Shown here in pieces: positions 17,628-26,740 of a stretch of DNA of 64,000 bases. Position 1 is the stretch's first letter. Each line of letters begins with the position of its first letter. Under the pieces are notes generated by a model. The model worked only from the letters and a program-made list of their open reading frames with translations, was not told where the DNA came from and searched no databases. The stretch is taken from positions 10,587-74,586 of the forward strand of contig NZ_JAESVF010000011.1 in the NCBI RefSeq assembly GCF_038433465.1. Direction: 5' to 3'. A program made the position numbers and the translations under genes. This DNA is from Galbibacter sp038433465. Lineage in GTDB: Bacteria; Bacteroidota; Bacteroidia; Flavobacteriales; Flavobacteriaceae.

Positions 17628-17652
17628 AATAAAAGTAATTAATACTTTTATT
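17628..17652. promoter_or_regulatory. 25-bp inverted repeat, probable operator of the Nudix-type regulator
   Basis: Arms AATAAAAGTA (17628-17637) and TACTTTTATT (17643-17652) are perfectly complementary, with a 5-base centre. The right arm meets the galK -7 box, and the site also lies just upstream of the divergent regulator gene, so one site can control both. Confidence 0.75.
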
Positions 17653-17659
17653 ATATTTG
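17652..17659 (+). promoter_or_regulatory. -7 box of galK
   Basis: TATATTTG fits TAnnTTTG exactly and begins on the last base of the inverted repeat. Transcription would start around 17664-17667, leaving a very short leader before the TTG start of galK. Confidence 0.55.
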
Positions 17660-17679
17660 TTCTTATAAAATTGTACGAT

Positions 17680-18867
17680 TTGAAAAATACAACGCAATCT
17701 GTAAATAGACAAGAAAACTTCTTGAATTTAGAAGATTTTAAAAGTGAAGTAACCATTGCTTCTCCTGGAAGAATTAACCTGATAGGGGAGCACATAGATT
17801 ACAACGGAGGGCATGTACTGCCGGCTGCAATTAATAAAAAAATAAAACTTTACCTTCGGAAAAATGGTTCGGATACGTGTAATATTTGGTCTGAAAATTA
17901 CAAGGTTGGTTTTAGTTTTAAGCTATCGGAAGTTGTGCCTAGCGACCAAGAATGGCAAAATTACATTTTGGGTGTTGTACATTTTATAGAAAAATTAAAA
18001 GAAGGGAGCGTTCAAGGTTTTGATTGTGTAATTAAAAGTGAGTTGCCAATGGGGTCTGGATTGAGTTCTTCGGCAGCATTGGAATGTGGTTTGGCAAAGG
18101 GGTTAAACGAATTGTTTAAAATCGGATTAACTTCAGAGGAAATTATTACACTTTCGAGGGATGCAGAGCACACTTACGTTGGGACAAAATGCGGAATTAT
18201 GGACCAGTTTGCTGTGACTCGTGGAAAGAAAAATCATTTAATTTTACTGAATTGTCAGGACTTAAATTACGAGCTTATTCCTTCGGATATCGAGCCGTAT
18301 CAGTTGGTGCTTTTAAATTCTAATGTTTCACACAACTTAGCAAGTAGCGAATATAACACGCGCCGAAACGAATGTGAATTGGCGATGGAAACTATTCAGA
18401 AGAAATACCCAATGTATACGTATTTGGTAGATGTTCCTGAAGCTGTTTTAGAAGAATTTAAAGAAGAACTTCCACAGAAAGTATATGATAGAGCTTCTTA
18501 CGTAATAGCGGAAAATCAGCGAACCTTAATGGCGGCAAATGCCTTTGGAGATGAACTTTTTGATGTGGTTGGAAAACTGCTTTACCAATCGCATGAAGGC
18601 TTGAGTACCTTGTATGAGGTGAGCTGTAAGGAGTTGGATTTTATGGTTGATTTTTCAAAGCAGTTCGACTATGTTTTAGGTTCTCGAATGATGGGTGGCG
18701 GCTTTGGTGGTTGTACTATTAACATTGTACATCAAGATTTTGTTGAAAGCTATATCGAGGCTATTTCTAAGGCTTATAAAGAAGCTTTTCAGATAGATTT
18801 GAGTCCGATTGAAGTTAAAATTAGTAACGGAGTAAAAAAGAAGAAAAATGGAAAATACAATAAATAA
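17680..18867 (+). CDS. galK: Galactokinase
   Basis: A GHMP-family kinase of about 395 residues that phosphorylates galactose at C1. The three signatures are present: SPGRINLIGEHIDYNGG near the N-terminus, the ATP loop LPMGSGLSSSAALE, and LGSRMMGGGFGGCTI near the C-terminus. No ATG is available: in-frame TTG codons occur at 17671 and 17680, and I chose the second because it gives MKNTTQ. It is followed by galT, which overlaps its end by 20 bases, giving translational coupling. Control by the divergent Nudix-type regulator is likely. Confidence 0.93.
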   Translation: MKNTTQSVNRQENFLNLEDFKSEVTIASPGRINLIGEHIDYNGGHVLPAAINKKIKLYLRKNGSDTCNIWSENYKVGFSFKLSEVVPSDQEWQNYILGVVHFIEKLKEGSVQGFDCVIKSELPMGSGLSSSAALECGLAKGLNELFKIGLTSEEIITLSRDAEHTYVGTKCGIMDQFAVTRGKKNHLILLNCQDLNYELIPSDIEPYQLVLLNSNVSHNLASSEYNTRRNECELAMETIQKKYPMYTYLVDVPEAVLEEFKEELPQKVYDRASYVIAENQRTLMAANAFGDELFDVVGKLLYQSHEGLSTLYEVSCKELDFMVDFSKQFDYVLGSRMMGGGFGGCTINIVHQDFVESYIEAISKAYKEAFQIDLSPIEVKISNGVKKKKNGKYNK

Positions 18868-19888
18868 CAAACCACATAGACGGTTTAATATTTTAACAGG
18901 GGAGTGGGTTTTGGTGTCTCCGCATCGAACGAAGCGCCCGTGGCAAGGAAAGAAAGATGAAAAGAGTGAGCTTCAGAAGCAATCGTATGATGCGAGTTGT
19001 TATTTATGTCCGACTAACGAAAGAGCAAGCGGTGATGTAAATCCAGATTACAAAAGCACCTATACTTTTACTAATGATTTTGCCGCATTGATGCCCAATG
19101 TTGAAGCTGAAACTTACCAAAACGGATTGTTGCAGGCAGCAACCGAAATGGGAATTTGTAAGGTGGTTTGTTTTTCTCCAGACCATTCACTTACTCTGCC
19201 ATTGATGGAAGTTGAAGCAATTACCGAAGTGGTGCAATTGTGGAAAAAAGAATATAAAGAGTTAGGGAGTAACTCTGAAATAAACCATGTTCAGATTTTC
19301 GAAAACAAAGGAGCGATTATGGGATGTAGCAATCCGCATCCACACGGACAAATATGGTCGCAGTCGTCTATTCCGCAGGAAGTTTTAAAGAAGCAAGCCC
19401 AACAAAAAAAACATTGGGATACGCACAAACGAAGTTTATTGCAAGATTATTTAGCGCAAGAACTCGAGTTGAAAGAGCGAATTTTAGTAGAAAACGAGCA
19501 TTTTGTGGCATTGGTTCCCTATTGGGCGGTTTGGCCGTATGAAGCGATGATTATTCCGAGAAAACACTATCAAGATATTAGTCAGTTAAACGAAGCAGAA
19601 GAAATTGCATTTGCAGCTATTCTGAAAAAGTTGACGATTATGTTTGACAATTTATTCGAGACGTCATTTCCGTATTCTTCAGGAATTCATCAAAGACCAA
19701 CAGATGGTGAAGCTCATGAAGAATGGCATTTTCATATGTCTTTTTATCCGCCATTATTGCGTTCCGCAGAAGTAAAGAAATTTATGGTTGGATACGAAAT
19801 GTTTGCTAACCCGCAACGCGATATCACAGCAGAAACTGCAGCAAGTAATTTGAGAAACCTTTCAGAGATACATTATAGCAAACAATAG
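18848..19888 (+). CDS. galT: UDP-glucose-hexose-1-phosphate uridylyltransferase
   Basis: A 346-residue HIT-superfamily enzyme that swaps UMP between UDP-glucose and galactose-1-phosphate. The nucleophile motif is HPH at residues 164-166 within CSNPHPHGQIW. Two N-terminal cysteine segments (CYLCP near residue 55) match the metal site, and EWHFHMSFYPPLLRS is the C-terminal metal/nucleotide segment. Length matches the bacterial family. It overlaps galK by 20 bases and ends before a strong terminator. No galE is in the window. Confidence 0.95.
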   Translation: MENTINNKPHRRFNILTGEWVLVSPHRTKRPWQGKKDEKSELQKQSYDASCYLCPTNERASGDVNPDYKSTYTFTNDFAALMPNVEAETYQNGLLQAATEMGICKVVCFSPDHSLTLPLMEVEAITEVVQLWKKEYKELGSNSEINHVQIFENKGAIMGCSNPHPHGQIWSQSSIPQEVLKKQAQQKKHWDTHKRSLLQDYLAQELELKERILVENEHFVALVPYWAVWPYEAMIIPRKHYQDISQLNEAEEIAFAAILKKLTIMFDNLFETSFPYSSGIHQRPTDGEAHEEWHFHMSFYPPLLRSAEVKKFMVGYEMFANPQRDITAETAASNLRNLSEIHYSKQ

Positions 19889-19905
19889 TAGTTTGTAATT
19901 GTTAT

Positions 19906-19956
19906 AAAAGTGGAATTGTTTGGAAAATTATTTTCTTTTCACACAATTCCACTTTT
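19906..19956 (+). terminator. Terminator after galT
   Basis: Arms AAAAGTGGAATTGT (19906-19919) and ACAATTCCACTTTT (19943-19956) pair perfectly over 14 bp and run into TTTT. Being symmetrical it may also stop the converging gene at 20003. Confidence 0.8.
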
Positions 19957-20002
19957 TTTGTTTTATCAAATTCATTGTAACAGCAATGGCAATTAATTGA
20001 CG

Positions 20003-20446
20003 TTATTTAATACGTTTATAATTTTCAGAAAAAAGAGAATTTCCTTCGTCGTCTACTGTAATTTGACTAAAAGTATCGCCATCGACTTCAAGTTTAAATG
20101 TAAAAACGCGCATGGTGTCAATAATTTTCATCATCGATTCTGAGCCATATTCAAGGCGTTCAATAAGTTTATCGTCTGTATTTTGGTAACTTCCGTAGCC
20201 AAACCACTCCACAGAATCTTTAGGAACAAAGCGCGTCCACATTACTTTATTTTCTTGATACATCTTAATTTGTCGGTAACCATCGGTATTATGAATAGTA
20301 TCGATAATGGCGTTGTTACTATACGAAAACCGATGCGTGAGTTCCCAAACACCATGAAGCGAATTTTTTTGAACCTTTTCTTTTGGGGCACTCGAAAGGA
20401 GTAATAAAGCGAGCATAAAAACGGAAGGATAGAGCAGAGTTTTCAT
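20003..20446 (-). CDS. Hypothetical secreted lipocalin-like protein
   Basis: A 147-residue protein with a signal peptide (about 1-21, LALLLLSSAPKEK). The body begins with LHGVWELTHRFSY, followed by KMYQENKVMWTRFVP and ends with SQITVDDEGNSLFSENYKRIK, a pattern of short beta strands seen in small lipocalin-like or DUF4488-like proteins of Bacteroidota. I do not recognise a function. It stands alone between galT and trxB and converges on galT. Confidence 0.6.
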   Translation of the reverse strand: MKTLLYPSVFMLALLLLSSAPKEKVQKNSLHGVWELTHRFSYSNNAIIDTIHNTDGYRQIKMYQENKVMWTRFVPKDSVEWFGYGSYQNTDDKLIERLEYGSESMMKIIDTMRVFTFKLEVDGDTFSQITVDDEGNSLFSENYKRIK

Positions 20447-20652
20447 AAGCGTTGAAATTTAAAGGTTAGTAAAATAAGTATAGTTAATTTACGAAAAATC
20501 AATGAGATACGAAAATAAATTATGAATATGATAATTGCAGTTCTTTTCAGTACTCATTCAAGAGGTTATCAGTCTGAAAAAAAGTATCAACTTTGTTTAT
20601 TGTTTGATAATAACTTTTCATAGTTTAATTGTAAGCTTTTTGCTAAAAAACC

Positions 20653-20660
20653 TACTTTTG
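20653..20660 (+). promoter_or_regulatory. -7 box of trxB
   Basis: TACTTTTG is an exact TAnnTTTG match, 27 bases upstream of the ATG at 20688. A TTG at 20629-20631 could be a weak -33 element at a 21-base spacing. Confidence 0.5.
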
Positions 20661-20687
20661 TTATGTAATTAAATAGAAGAGAATACC

Positions 20688-21656
20688 ATGTCTGAAAAAG
20701 TAGAAAGAATAAAATGTTTAATCATAGGCTCTGGACCAGCAGGATATACTGCAGCAATTTATGCAGCTAGAGCAGATATGAAACCTGTTATGTATACTGG
20801 ATTGGAGCCAGGAGGGCAATTAACAACAACAACAGAGGTTGATAACTTTCCAGGATATCCAGAAGGAATTGATGGACCAACAATGATGGTGCAATTGCAA
20901 CAACAAGCAGAACGTTTTGGTACCGAAGTACGTATTGGTATGATTACGTCTATCGAATTAAGTAATGAAGTTGGAGGAATCCACAAAGCTGTAGTTGATA
21001 ATACAACTGCGATTGAAGCAGAAACTGTTATTGTTTCAACAGGAGCAACTGCTAAATACTTAGGATTACCAAGTGAACAACGTTTAAGAGGTGGTGGAGT
21101 ATCTGCCTGTGCTGTTTGTGATGGTTTCTTCTTTAAAGGACAAGATGTTGCCATTGTAGGTGGTGGAGATACTGCTGCTGAAGAAGCTACTTACTTAGCT
21201 AATATTTGTAAAAAAGTAACTCTTTTAGTTAGAAAAGGAGAGATGAGAGCGTCTAAAGCGATGCAACATCGTGTGAATAATACTCCAAACTTAGAAGTGA
21301 AATATTTTACTGAAATTGAAGAAGTGCTTGGAGAGCAAGTTGTAGAAGGAATAAGAACTGTAAATAACCAAACTGGAGAGAAAGAAGAAATTGCAGTAAC
21401 TGGTTTGTTTATAGCCATTGGTCATAAACCAAATACAGATATTTTTAAAGGGCAGTTAGATATGGATGAGACTGGGTATATCATTACCCAAGGAAAATCT
21501 ACTAAAACAAATAAGCCTGGAGTATTTGCTAGTGGTGATGTTCAAGATAAAGAATACCGCCAAGCAATTACCGCGGCTGGAACAGGTTGTATGGCTGCTC
21601 TAGATGCTGAGCGTTACCTAGCAGCTGTTGAAAGCAACGAAGAAGTAGAGGCTTAA
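20688..21656 (+). CDS. trxB: Thioredoxin-disulfide reductase
   Basis: A 322-residue flavoprotein that reduces thioredoxin with NADPH in the cytosol. The FAD site is GSGPAGYTAAIYAARA near the N-terminus, the redox-active pair is Cys141/Cys144 in CAVCDG (alanine-valine replaces the common alanine-threonine), the NADPH site is VGGGDTAAEEATYLA, and the C-terminal FAD segment is FASGDVQDKEYRQAITAAGTGCMAALDAE. Single gene with its own promoter and terminator. Confidence 0.96.
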   Translation: MSEKVERIKCLIIGSGPAGYTAAIYAARADMKPVMYTGLEPGGQLTTTTEVDNFPGYPEGIDGPTMMVQLQQQAERFGTEVRIGMITSIELSNEVGGIHKAVVDNTTAIEAETVIVSTGATAKYLGLPSEQRLRGGGVSACAVCDGFFFKGQDVAIVGGGDTAAEEATYLANICKKVTLLVRKGEMRASKAMQHRVNNTPNLEVKYFTEIEEVLGEQVVEGIRTVNNQTGEKEEIAVTGLFIAIGHKPNTDIFKGQLDMDETGYIITQGKSTKTNKPGVFASGDVQDKEYRQAITAAGTGCMAALDAERYLAAVESNEEVEA

Positions 21657-21680
21657 AAAAACAAGTTTTTAAAATATTAA

Positions 21681-21708
21681 AATCCCTGTAAATATTTTTA
21701 CAGGGATT
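21681..21708 (+). terminator. Terminator after trxB
   Basis: AATCCCTGTAAA (21681-21692) and TTTACAGGGATT (21697-21708) form a perfect 12-bp stem with a 4-base loop, followed by TTTT. Confidence 0.88.
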
Positions 21709-21757
21709 TTTTGTTTCTATAAAATAATAAAAAGCTGTGTATTTGTTATTTATTCTT

Positions 21758-21802
21758 ATTTAGATTAAAAATAAATAGTTTTTATTTCGATTAAATCTAA
21801 AT
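21758..21802. promoter_or_regulatory. Tandem Fur-like boxes before the TonB receptor
   Basis: Two related 19-bp sites, at 21758-21776 (good left half, weak right half) and 21784-21802. The second reads ATTTCGATT-A-AATCTAAAT and is palindromic apart from one pair. The outer halves also form a 14-bp inverted repeat (21756-21769 with 21791-21804, one mismatch). The form ATTTAGATT-N-AATCTAAAT resembles iron-response sites of Bacteroidota; assignment to Fur is inference. Confidence 0.5.
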
Positions 21803-21807
21803 AAATA

Positions 21808-21815
21808 TATATTTG
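21808..21815 (+). promoter_or_regulatory. -7 box of the TonB receptor gene
   Basis: TATATTTG matches TAnnTTTG, 17 bases upstream of the ATG at 21833 and 5 bases after the second Fur-like box. Confidence 0.5.
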
Positions 21816-21832
21816 CACTCAAAATACAGAAA

Positions 21833-24256
21833 ATGTTCGTAAAGAGAGGCTTTATATTTTTATTTTTTTTAATCATTGGAAGTTTTGCATTTGGTCAAAA
21901 AGGTACACTTCAAGGTGAGGTTAAACATCAGGATGGTACAGAAGCAGCTGGTGTTTACCTAATTTTAAAGGGTAATGGACTGCAAAAGGATGCTGCAACA
22001 AACTTTAATGGAGGGTTTGTGTTTAAAGATGTTTCCTACGGAGGATATATGTTAGAAATTCATTCCTTAGATGCAAAGACAAAAATATTAGAAGTCACAA
22101 TAAATTCTGAAACTCAGAACTTAAACATTAATCTCGAAAGTTCAGACTTACATGAATTAGGAGAAGTAATGTTACACGGACAATCTGAAAAAACTAAAAT
22201 AGAAACAGATGGTTTTGCTGTAAATATTATAGAAACAAAAGAAGCAGGATTGCGTAGTATACAAACCAACGAATTACTAAATGCTACGGTAGGTGTTAAA
22301 ATCCGTCAAAATGGAGGTTTAGGCTCTGAAGTTCAATATAGTTTGAATGGACTATCTGGAAATGCTGTTCGTATTTTTATAGATGGGATTCCTATTTCAA
22401 TATATGGATCCTCTTTTAGTTTAAATAGTATTCCTCCTTCTATGATAAAAAGAATAGAAGTTTATAAAGGTGTTGTTCCTGGTTATTTGGCCGACGACGC
22501 TTTGGGAGGAGCTATCAATATTGTATTACATAAAGGAGCAAAAAATAACTTAAATGCTTCTGTTTCCTACGGATCGTTTAACACTTTACAAACTAACTTG
22601 AATGGTTTGTACCGATTTGATAAATCTGGTTTTACTGTAAAGGGATCATTCTTTCATAATTATTCTGATAACGATTATGAGGTCTCAGGACGAAGTGTTG
22701 TGGTTACAGGAATAGGAGGAGTGCAAACACCTGTTACTGCTAAAAGATTCAATGATGCATACCGATCAACAGGTGGAGTTGCAGAAATTGGATTTACCGA
22801 TGTGTCTTGGGCCGATCAATTTTTTGTGGGGATTACAGCATCAGAAGACTACAAAGAAATTCAACACGGAGCGTTTATGACAATCACGCCATATAAGGGC
22901 AGATTTATGGAGTCGGACGCAACCTTAGGAAATTTAACATATCAGAAAAAAGATTTATTTACAAAAGGACTCGATGTGAACATCCATGGATTGTATGGTA
23001 AAAGAAACCGTATGGTGAATGACACGGTTGCATGGGCATACAATTGGTTAGGAGAACGCGCTATTGATTATAAGGGAGATGAATTTAAATATTCATGGGG
23101 TTCTCAGCAAGAAGGAGGACCAACACTAGCAAAAATAAAAAGAAACGTAGCGTCTATACGTACTGGGATTTCATACGAGGTAAATGAGAATCATAAAGTC
23201 CTATTAAATCATGTATATAGCAGTATTGATAGAGAAGATAGCGACGAATTACGATCTGTTTTAGAAAACACCTTTTCAGGAACTAGAGATTTGACAAAAA
23301 ATATCCTGTCGTTTACTTATGAGCTTAATGCTTTGGACAACAAAATGAGGGCTAGTGTATTCGGGAAACTATACCAACAGAAAACAGTAAACATAGATCC
23401 TGAAATTGCTCAAGATGCCAACGGAAATAATATCATAGTAGATGATATTGTAAGTAGTAATAATACAGATGAAGGGTATGGGTTTACGCTTTCGTATGCG
23501 TTGTTAAGAAATATAACGTTTTTAGCTTCCGCAGAAAAAGCAGTACGATTGCCAAATGAAACGGAAGTTTTTGGAAACGATGGAGATAATGTTGTTGCCA
23601 ACCCAAGTATTCAACCAGAAAGTAGTGACAATTTTAATATAGGGTTTAGACTTGGAAATTTTATACTGAAAAAACATGATTTTTCAGTTTCAGCAAACTT
23701 TTTCACGCGTAACATCAAAGATCGTATAGGGTTGCCTATTGAAAACTCACTTAACGTAGATGATGAAACTATAGTTTATGTGAATCAAGGAAGCGGAACG
23801 TCCAAAGGGATAGATGCCCAATTTAACTATACCTACAATAATAATTTTGGCTTCAATTTTAATGTTTCTCGATTTGATTTATTGATAGAAAATCGAGGCT
23901 TAGAAATCGATGTGCCAAACACACCTTTCTTAACGATGAATGGAAGTTTACGCTATTCTTTAAAAGATTTTATTCAGAATAGTTCTCGTTTAAACTTCTT
24001 CTATAATATCTATTACACAGACGATTTTTCATATTTACCACCACAAGGAGAGAACACTGTTGGCGATGAATTCTTTAGAGTTCCAGAACAATTAGTGCAA
24101 GACTTCGGATTAAGTTATGCATTTCCAAAAAATAGATTTGTGTTGAGTTTTGATGTGAAAAACATTTTTGACAAACCTGTGTACGACAATCTTTCTGTAC
24201 AAAAACCAGGAAGAGCTTTTTACTTAAAATTAAACTATTTCATTAATAATTTTTAA
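21833..24256 (+). CDS. TonB-dependent outer-membrane receptor, probably for iron complexes
   Basis: An 807-residue receptor with a signal peptide (about 1-21, IIGSFAFGQKG), a carboxypeptidase-regulatory-like domain (about 22-100), a plug (about 140-230, with VRIFIDGIPISIYGSS and IEVYKGVVPGYLADDALGGAINIVL) and a 22-strand-type barrel ending in aromatic FINNF. It has no SusD partner, unlike the two SusC proteins here; instead a DUF4374 lipoprotein follows 11 bases later. That pairing, and the Fur-like sites upstream, suggest siderophore or haem-type uptake. The ligand cannot be read from the sequence. Confidence 0.9.
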   Translation: MFVKRGFIFLFFLIIGSFAFGQKGTLQGEVKHQDGTEAAGVYLILKGNGLQKDAATNFNGGFVFKDVSYGGYMLEIHSLDAKTKILEVTINSETQNLNINLESSDLHELGEVMLHGQSEKTKIETDGFAVNIIETKEAGLRSIQTNELLNATVGVKIRQNGGLGSEVQYSLNGLSGNAVRIFIDGIPISIYGSSFSLNSIPPSMIKRIEVYKGVVPGYLADDALGGAINIVLHKGAKNNLNASVSYGSFNTLQTNLNGLYRFDKSGFTVKGSFFHNYSDNDYEVSGRSVVVTGIGGVQTPVTAKRFNDAYRSTGGVAEIGFTDVSWADQFFVGITASEDYKEIQHGAFMTITPYKGRFMESDATLGNLTYQKKDLFTKGLDVNIHGLYGKRNRMVNDTVAWAYNWLGERAIDYKGDEFKYSWGSQQEGGPTLAKIKRNVASIRTGISYEVNENHKVLLNHVYSSIDREDSDELRSVLENTFSGTRDLTKNILSFTYELNALDNKMRASVFGKLYQQKTVNIDPEIAQDANGNNIIVDDIVSSNNTDEGYGFTLSYALLRNITFLASAEKAVRLPNETEVFGNDGDNVVANPSIQPESSDNFNIGFRLGNFILKKHDFSVSANFFTRNIKDRIGLPIENSLNVDDETIVYVNQGSGTSKGIDAQFNYTYNNNFGFNFNVSRFDLLIENRGLEIDVPNTPFLTMNGSLRYSLKDFIQNSSRLNFFYNIYYTDDFSYLPPQGENTVGDEFFRVPEQLVQDFGLSYAFPKNRFVLSFDVKNIFDKPVYDNLSVQKPGRAFYLKLNYFINNF

Positions 24257-24267
24257 ATACATACCTG

Positions 24268-25608
24268 ATGAAAAATCATTATTTCAACTTTAAAACTTTA
24301 GCTTTCGTTTTTAGTGTACTGTCATTGGCAGTTAGCTGTAGCGATGACGATTCAAGCGATTTAATCGAAGAAGGTAACCAAGAAGAAAGTAGATGGATTA
24401 CCATAGCAGCTGCAAAAATGGGAGACAACCCAGGAGACGGAAACGGAGGAACTCTAATTTATTCAGTGAGTAGTGAAGATGCAAAAGATCCTGATAAAGT
24501 AATAGCACCTTTTGATAACGGATTTATCGTGCCTTCCAACAGAACAGCTCGATTGCAATCTTCAGAAGACGGAAACACTATTTTCAATATTAGCTATGCT
24601 GGTGATACTGGAGGAAACTATACTAAATACACAGTTAATGGCGGACAAAATTTCGAGAAAACAGGTTCTGAGGTGAATATTTCTCCATACGTAGGAACAG
24701 CTCCAAGATGGATAAAACTTTTCGACGGAGATCAAACTGGAGCAGCAGTGTATGTTTCAACAGAACATGAGTTTGATGAAAATGAGAAATATACACGTAC
24801 AAATGCTACAATTGGAGTTTTAACATTAGACTTGGTGAATTCTTCAATTAAAAAATTCGAAGAGCATGACGTAGCTCTTTCTGCTGAAGAGGAAGCAAAT
24901 GGATATTATATTTCCAGAATTGATATGCCTGTATTAAATGCAGCTGGAAATAAACTATACATTGGTGCCCGTTTGAGTAAAGTTGATCCTGCAACTGCAG
25001 AGAGTGAGCGTGATTACGAAATTTTAGGTTCAAAAACTATTGTTTTAGATTATCCTTCATTATTAAATCCAACCGTAATTAGCTCTACCGTTGGATACGG
25101 AAACACAAACGGATATCGTAGTATTAATGCTTTTTTAGCTGAAGATGGGAGCGTATATCAAGCAAATCAATCAGATCCAAACGGTTCGCATATTTTAAAA
25201 ATTAACGCTAACAATGAATATGATAATTCATACGTATTTAATTTAGATGATGCTCTTGGAGTTGAAGATTCATATATTTTAGCATGGAGATATGTTGACA
25301 ACGGTAAAGCTGTAATTGCTTATCGTCATGCAGGTTCTGCTGAAGGAGTTGCTGGAGCTCAAGGATTTTTTGCTTTAGCTGATTTGAAAACAAGAACTGC
25401 TCAACGTATAGATGCTATTCCTTACAATCAAGACTTTTACTTATTCCAATACCAAGGATTTGCAGTAGATGGTTCTGAAGTATATGTAACAGAAGCACCT
25501 GTTGGACAAAACGGTAATATTTATGTAATCGATACTGAAACAGGAGAAGTTACAAAAGGAGCTCAACTTGAAAACACTCAAGGGAGTCATTTTATTGGTA
25601 CTTTCTAA
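24268..25608 (+). CDS. DUF4374-family lipoprotein
   Basis: A 446-residue protein with a lipoprotein signal (Cys24 in LAVSC) followed by an acidic linker (SDDDSSDLIEEGNQEE). The rest looks like a beta-propeller-type repeat fold, with segments such as GNIYVIDTETGEVTKG and GFFALADLKTRTAQRIDAIPYNQ. DUF4374 proteins are encoded next to TonB receptors for iron carriers and are probably surface-exposed partners. It lies 11 bases after the receptor and before a strong terminator, so the two form one operon. Confidence 0.82.
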   Translation: MKNHYFNFKTLAFVFSVLSLAVSCSDDDSSDLIEEGNQEESRWITIAAAKMGDNPGDGNGGTLIYSVSSEDAKDPDKVIAPFDNGFIVPSNRTARLQSSEDGNTIFNISYAGDTGGNYTKYTVNGGQNFEKTGSEVNISPYVGTAPRWIKLFDGDQTGAAVYVSTEHEFDENEKYTRTNATIGVLTLDLVNSSIKKFEEHDVALSAEEEANGYYISRIDMPVLNAAGNKLYIGARLSKVDPATAESERDYEILGSKTIVLDYPSLLNPTVISSTVGYGNTNGYRSINAFLAEDGSVYQANQSDPNGSHILKINANNEYDNSYVFNLDDALGVEDSYILAWRYVDNGKAVIAYRHAGSAEGVAGAQGFFALADLKTRTAQRIDAIPYNQDFYLFQYQGFAVDGSEVYVTEAPVGQNGNIYVIDTETGEVTKGAQLENTQGSHFIGTF

Positions 25609-25632
25609 TTGAGAAATTTAGTTTGTTTACTT

Positions 25633-25667
25633 AAAAAGCCTGCTAGAATATTACTAGCAGGCTTTTT
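25633..25667. terminator. Bidirectional terminator between DUF4374 and DUF2807 genes
   Basis: AAAAAGCCTGCTAG (25633-25646) and CTAGCAGGCTTTTT (25654-25667) pair perfectly over 14 bp with a 7-base loop, with A and T tracts on the two sides. It serves both converging genes. Confidence 0.9.
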
Positions 25668-25690
25668 TATATAAACTTTTTAATTGAATG

Positions 25691-26422
25691 TTACCCTCGC
25701 GAAACATCTCCAGAACCAGAAACTTTACTGTCTTCTTTTGTTGGGTTTCCGTAGTATTCCACATCTCCAGAACCAGAAACTCTAACTTTTAGTTCGCCAT
25801 CGCAATGTACATCTACATCTCCAGAACCAGAAATTCCAACTTCAACATTTACTGCTTTTAATTGTTTTGCTGAAATATCTCCAGAGCCAGATAAGGAACA
25901 ATCAAAATTAGTAGTTGAACCTCTAAGAACAACATCTCCAGAGCCCGCTAAGTGACTTTTAATGTTGTTTGCTTCGATGTCTAACGTTAGGTCTCCAGAG
26001 CCCGCTAAACTGCTCTTAAAATCTTCTGCTTTAATTGTGCTTTTGGTAATAACATCACCCGAACCAGCCAATGAAACAGCATCGATACTTTCAAAAGGAA
26101 CAGTAATCAAAATGGTATTGTTTCGACTCGGATTTAAAGAATAGCCTTTTTCAGTTTTAATTTGTAACGAACCTTGTTTTACTTCTGTTTCAATATGTGG
26201 AATCAAATTTTCTTCCGCAGTAATTGTTATTTTTCCTTCGGTACCTGCAACAAGTTCAACATCAAAAGAGCCTGCAACACCTATTGCATCATAATCGTCG
26301 GTGTTTCTTTCGACTGTTGTAACATTTCCGTTTCCTTTAATTTGGTTGTTGCTCCCAAACCATTGCGCATTAACTGTAACACTGCTAGCTATTAAAATGC
26401 TTGCTAAAAGTAATTTTTTCAT
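25691..26422 (-). CDS. Head-GIN/DUF2807 secreted protein with GSGD repeats
   Basis: A 243-residue protein with a signal peptide (about 1-19, SVTVNAQWFG) and a right-handed beta-helix of the putative auto-transporter adhesin, head GIN type. Seven copies of an (L/I/V)-(A/S)-G-S-G-D motif recur every 16-24 residues from about residue 118 to the end; each repeat supplies a turn of the helix. Function unknown; members are common near DUF4097-like proteins, as here, where one lies 319 bases upstream on the same strand with a repeat element between them. Probably a cell-surface or periplasmic protein. Confidence 0.87.
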   Translation of the reverse strand: MKKLLLASILIASSVTVNAQWFGSNNQIKGNGNVTTVERNTDDYDAIGVAGSFDVELVAGTEGKITITAEENLIPHIETEVKQGSLQIKTEKGYSLNPSRNNTILITVPFESIDAVSLAGSGDVITKSTIKAEDFKSSLAGSGDLTLDIEANNIKSHLAGSGDVVLRGSTTNFDCSLSGSGDISAKQLKAVNVEVGISGSGDVDVHCDGELKVRVSGSGDVEYYGNPTKEDSKVSGSGDVSRG

Positions 26423-26470
26423 TGTTTTTATATTTTAGTTGTGTTTGATTCTTGTTTTTATTTTAGATGA

Positions 26471-26580
26471 AATGATTGTCTGTAGTCCATCATAATTCAC
26501 TGTCACCTCGAGCGGAGTCGAGAGGTTATTGGCTTAACATCTTTAAATAGGTCTCGACTCCGCTCGACCTGACAGTATGA
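26471..26580 (-). repeat. Compound palindromic (REP-like) element, copy 3 (inverted)
   Basis: The reverse complement of the elements at 4077 and 46068. Arms at 26499-26525 and 26550-26574 enclose the same centre (GGCTTAA, CTTTAAATAG). The outer flank on one side (ATGATTGTC) is also shared, while the other flank has been lost. Confidence 0.83.
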
Positions 26581-26740
26581 TTTTTTTAATCGTTTTAATT
26601 TTTCAATCTTTTCAATCCTTCAATCCTATAGCCCAGACCTCTCGACTCCACCTGTCTACCGACAAAGGCAGGCTCGAGGTGACAGAGTTTAATCTTTCAA
26701 TTTTTCAACCCTTCAATTTTTTAATCTTTCAATTACTATC
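26581..26740. repeat. TTTCAAT-type imperfect repeats with an extended REP core
   Basis: Short degenerate runs of TTTCAATC / CTTCAATCC surround a variant REP core at 26638-26685, in which the usual palindrome is split by an extra hairpin (CCTGTCTACCGACAAAGGCAGG-like). The same mosaic recurs at 41290-41435 and 44024-44275. No gene is present. Confidence 0.7.
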
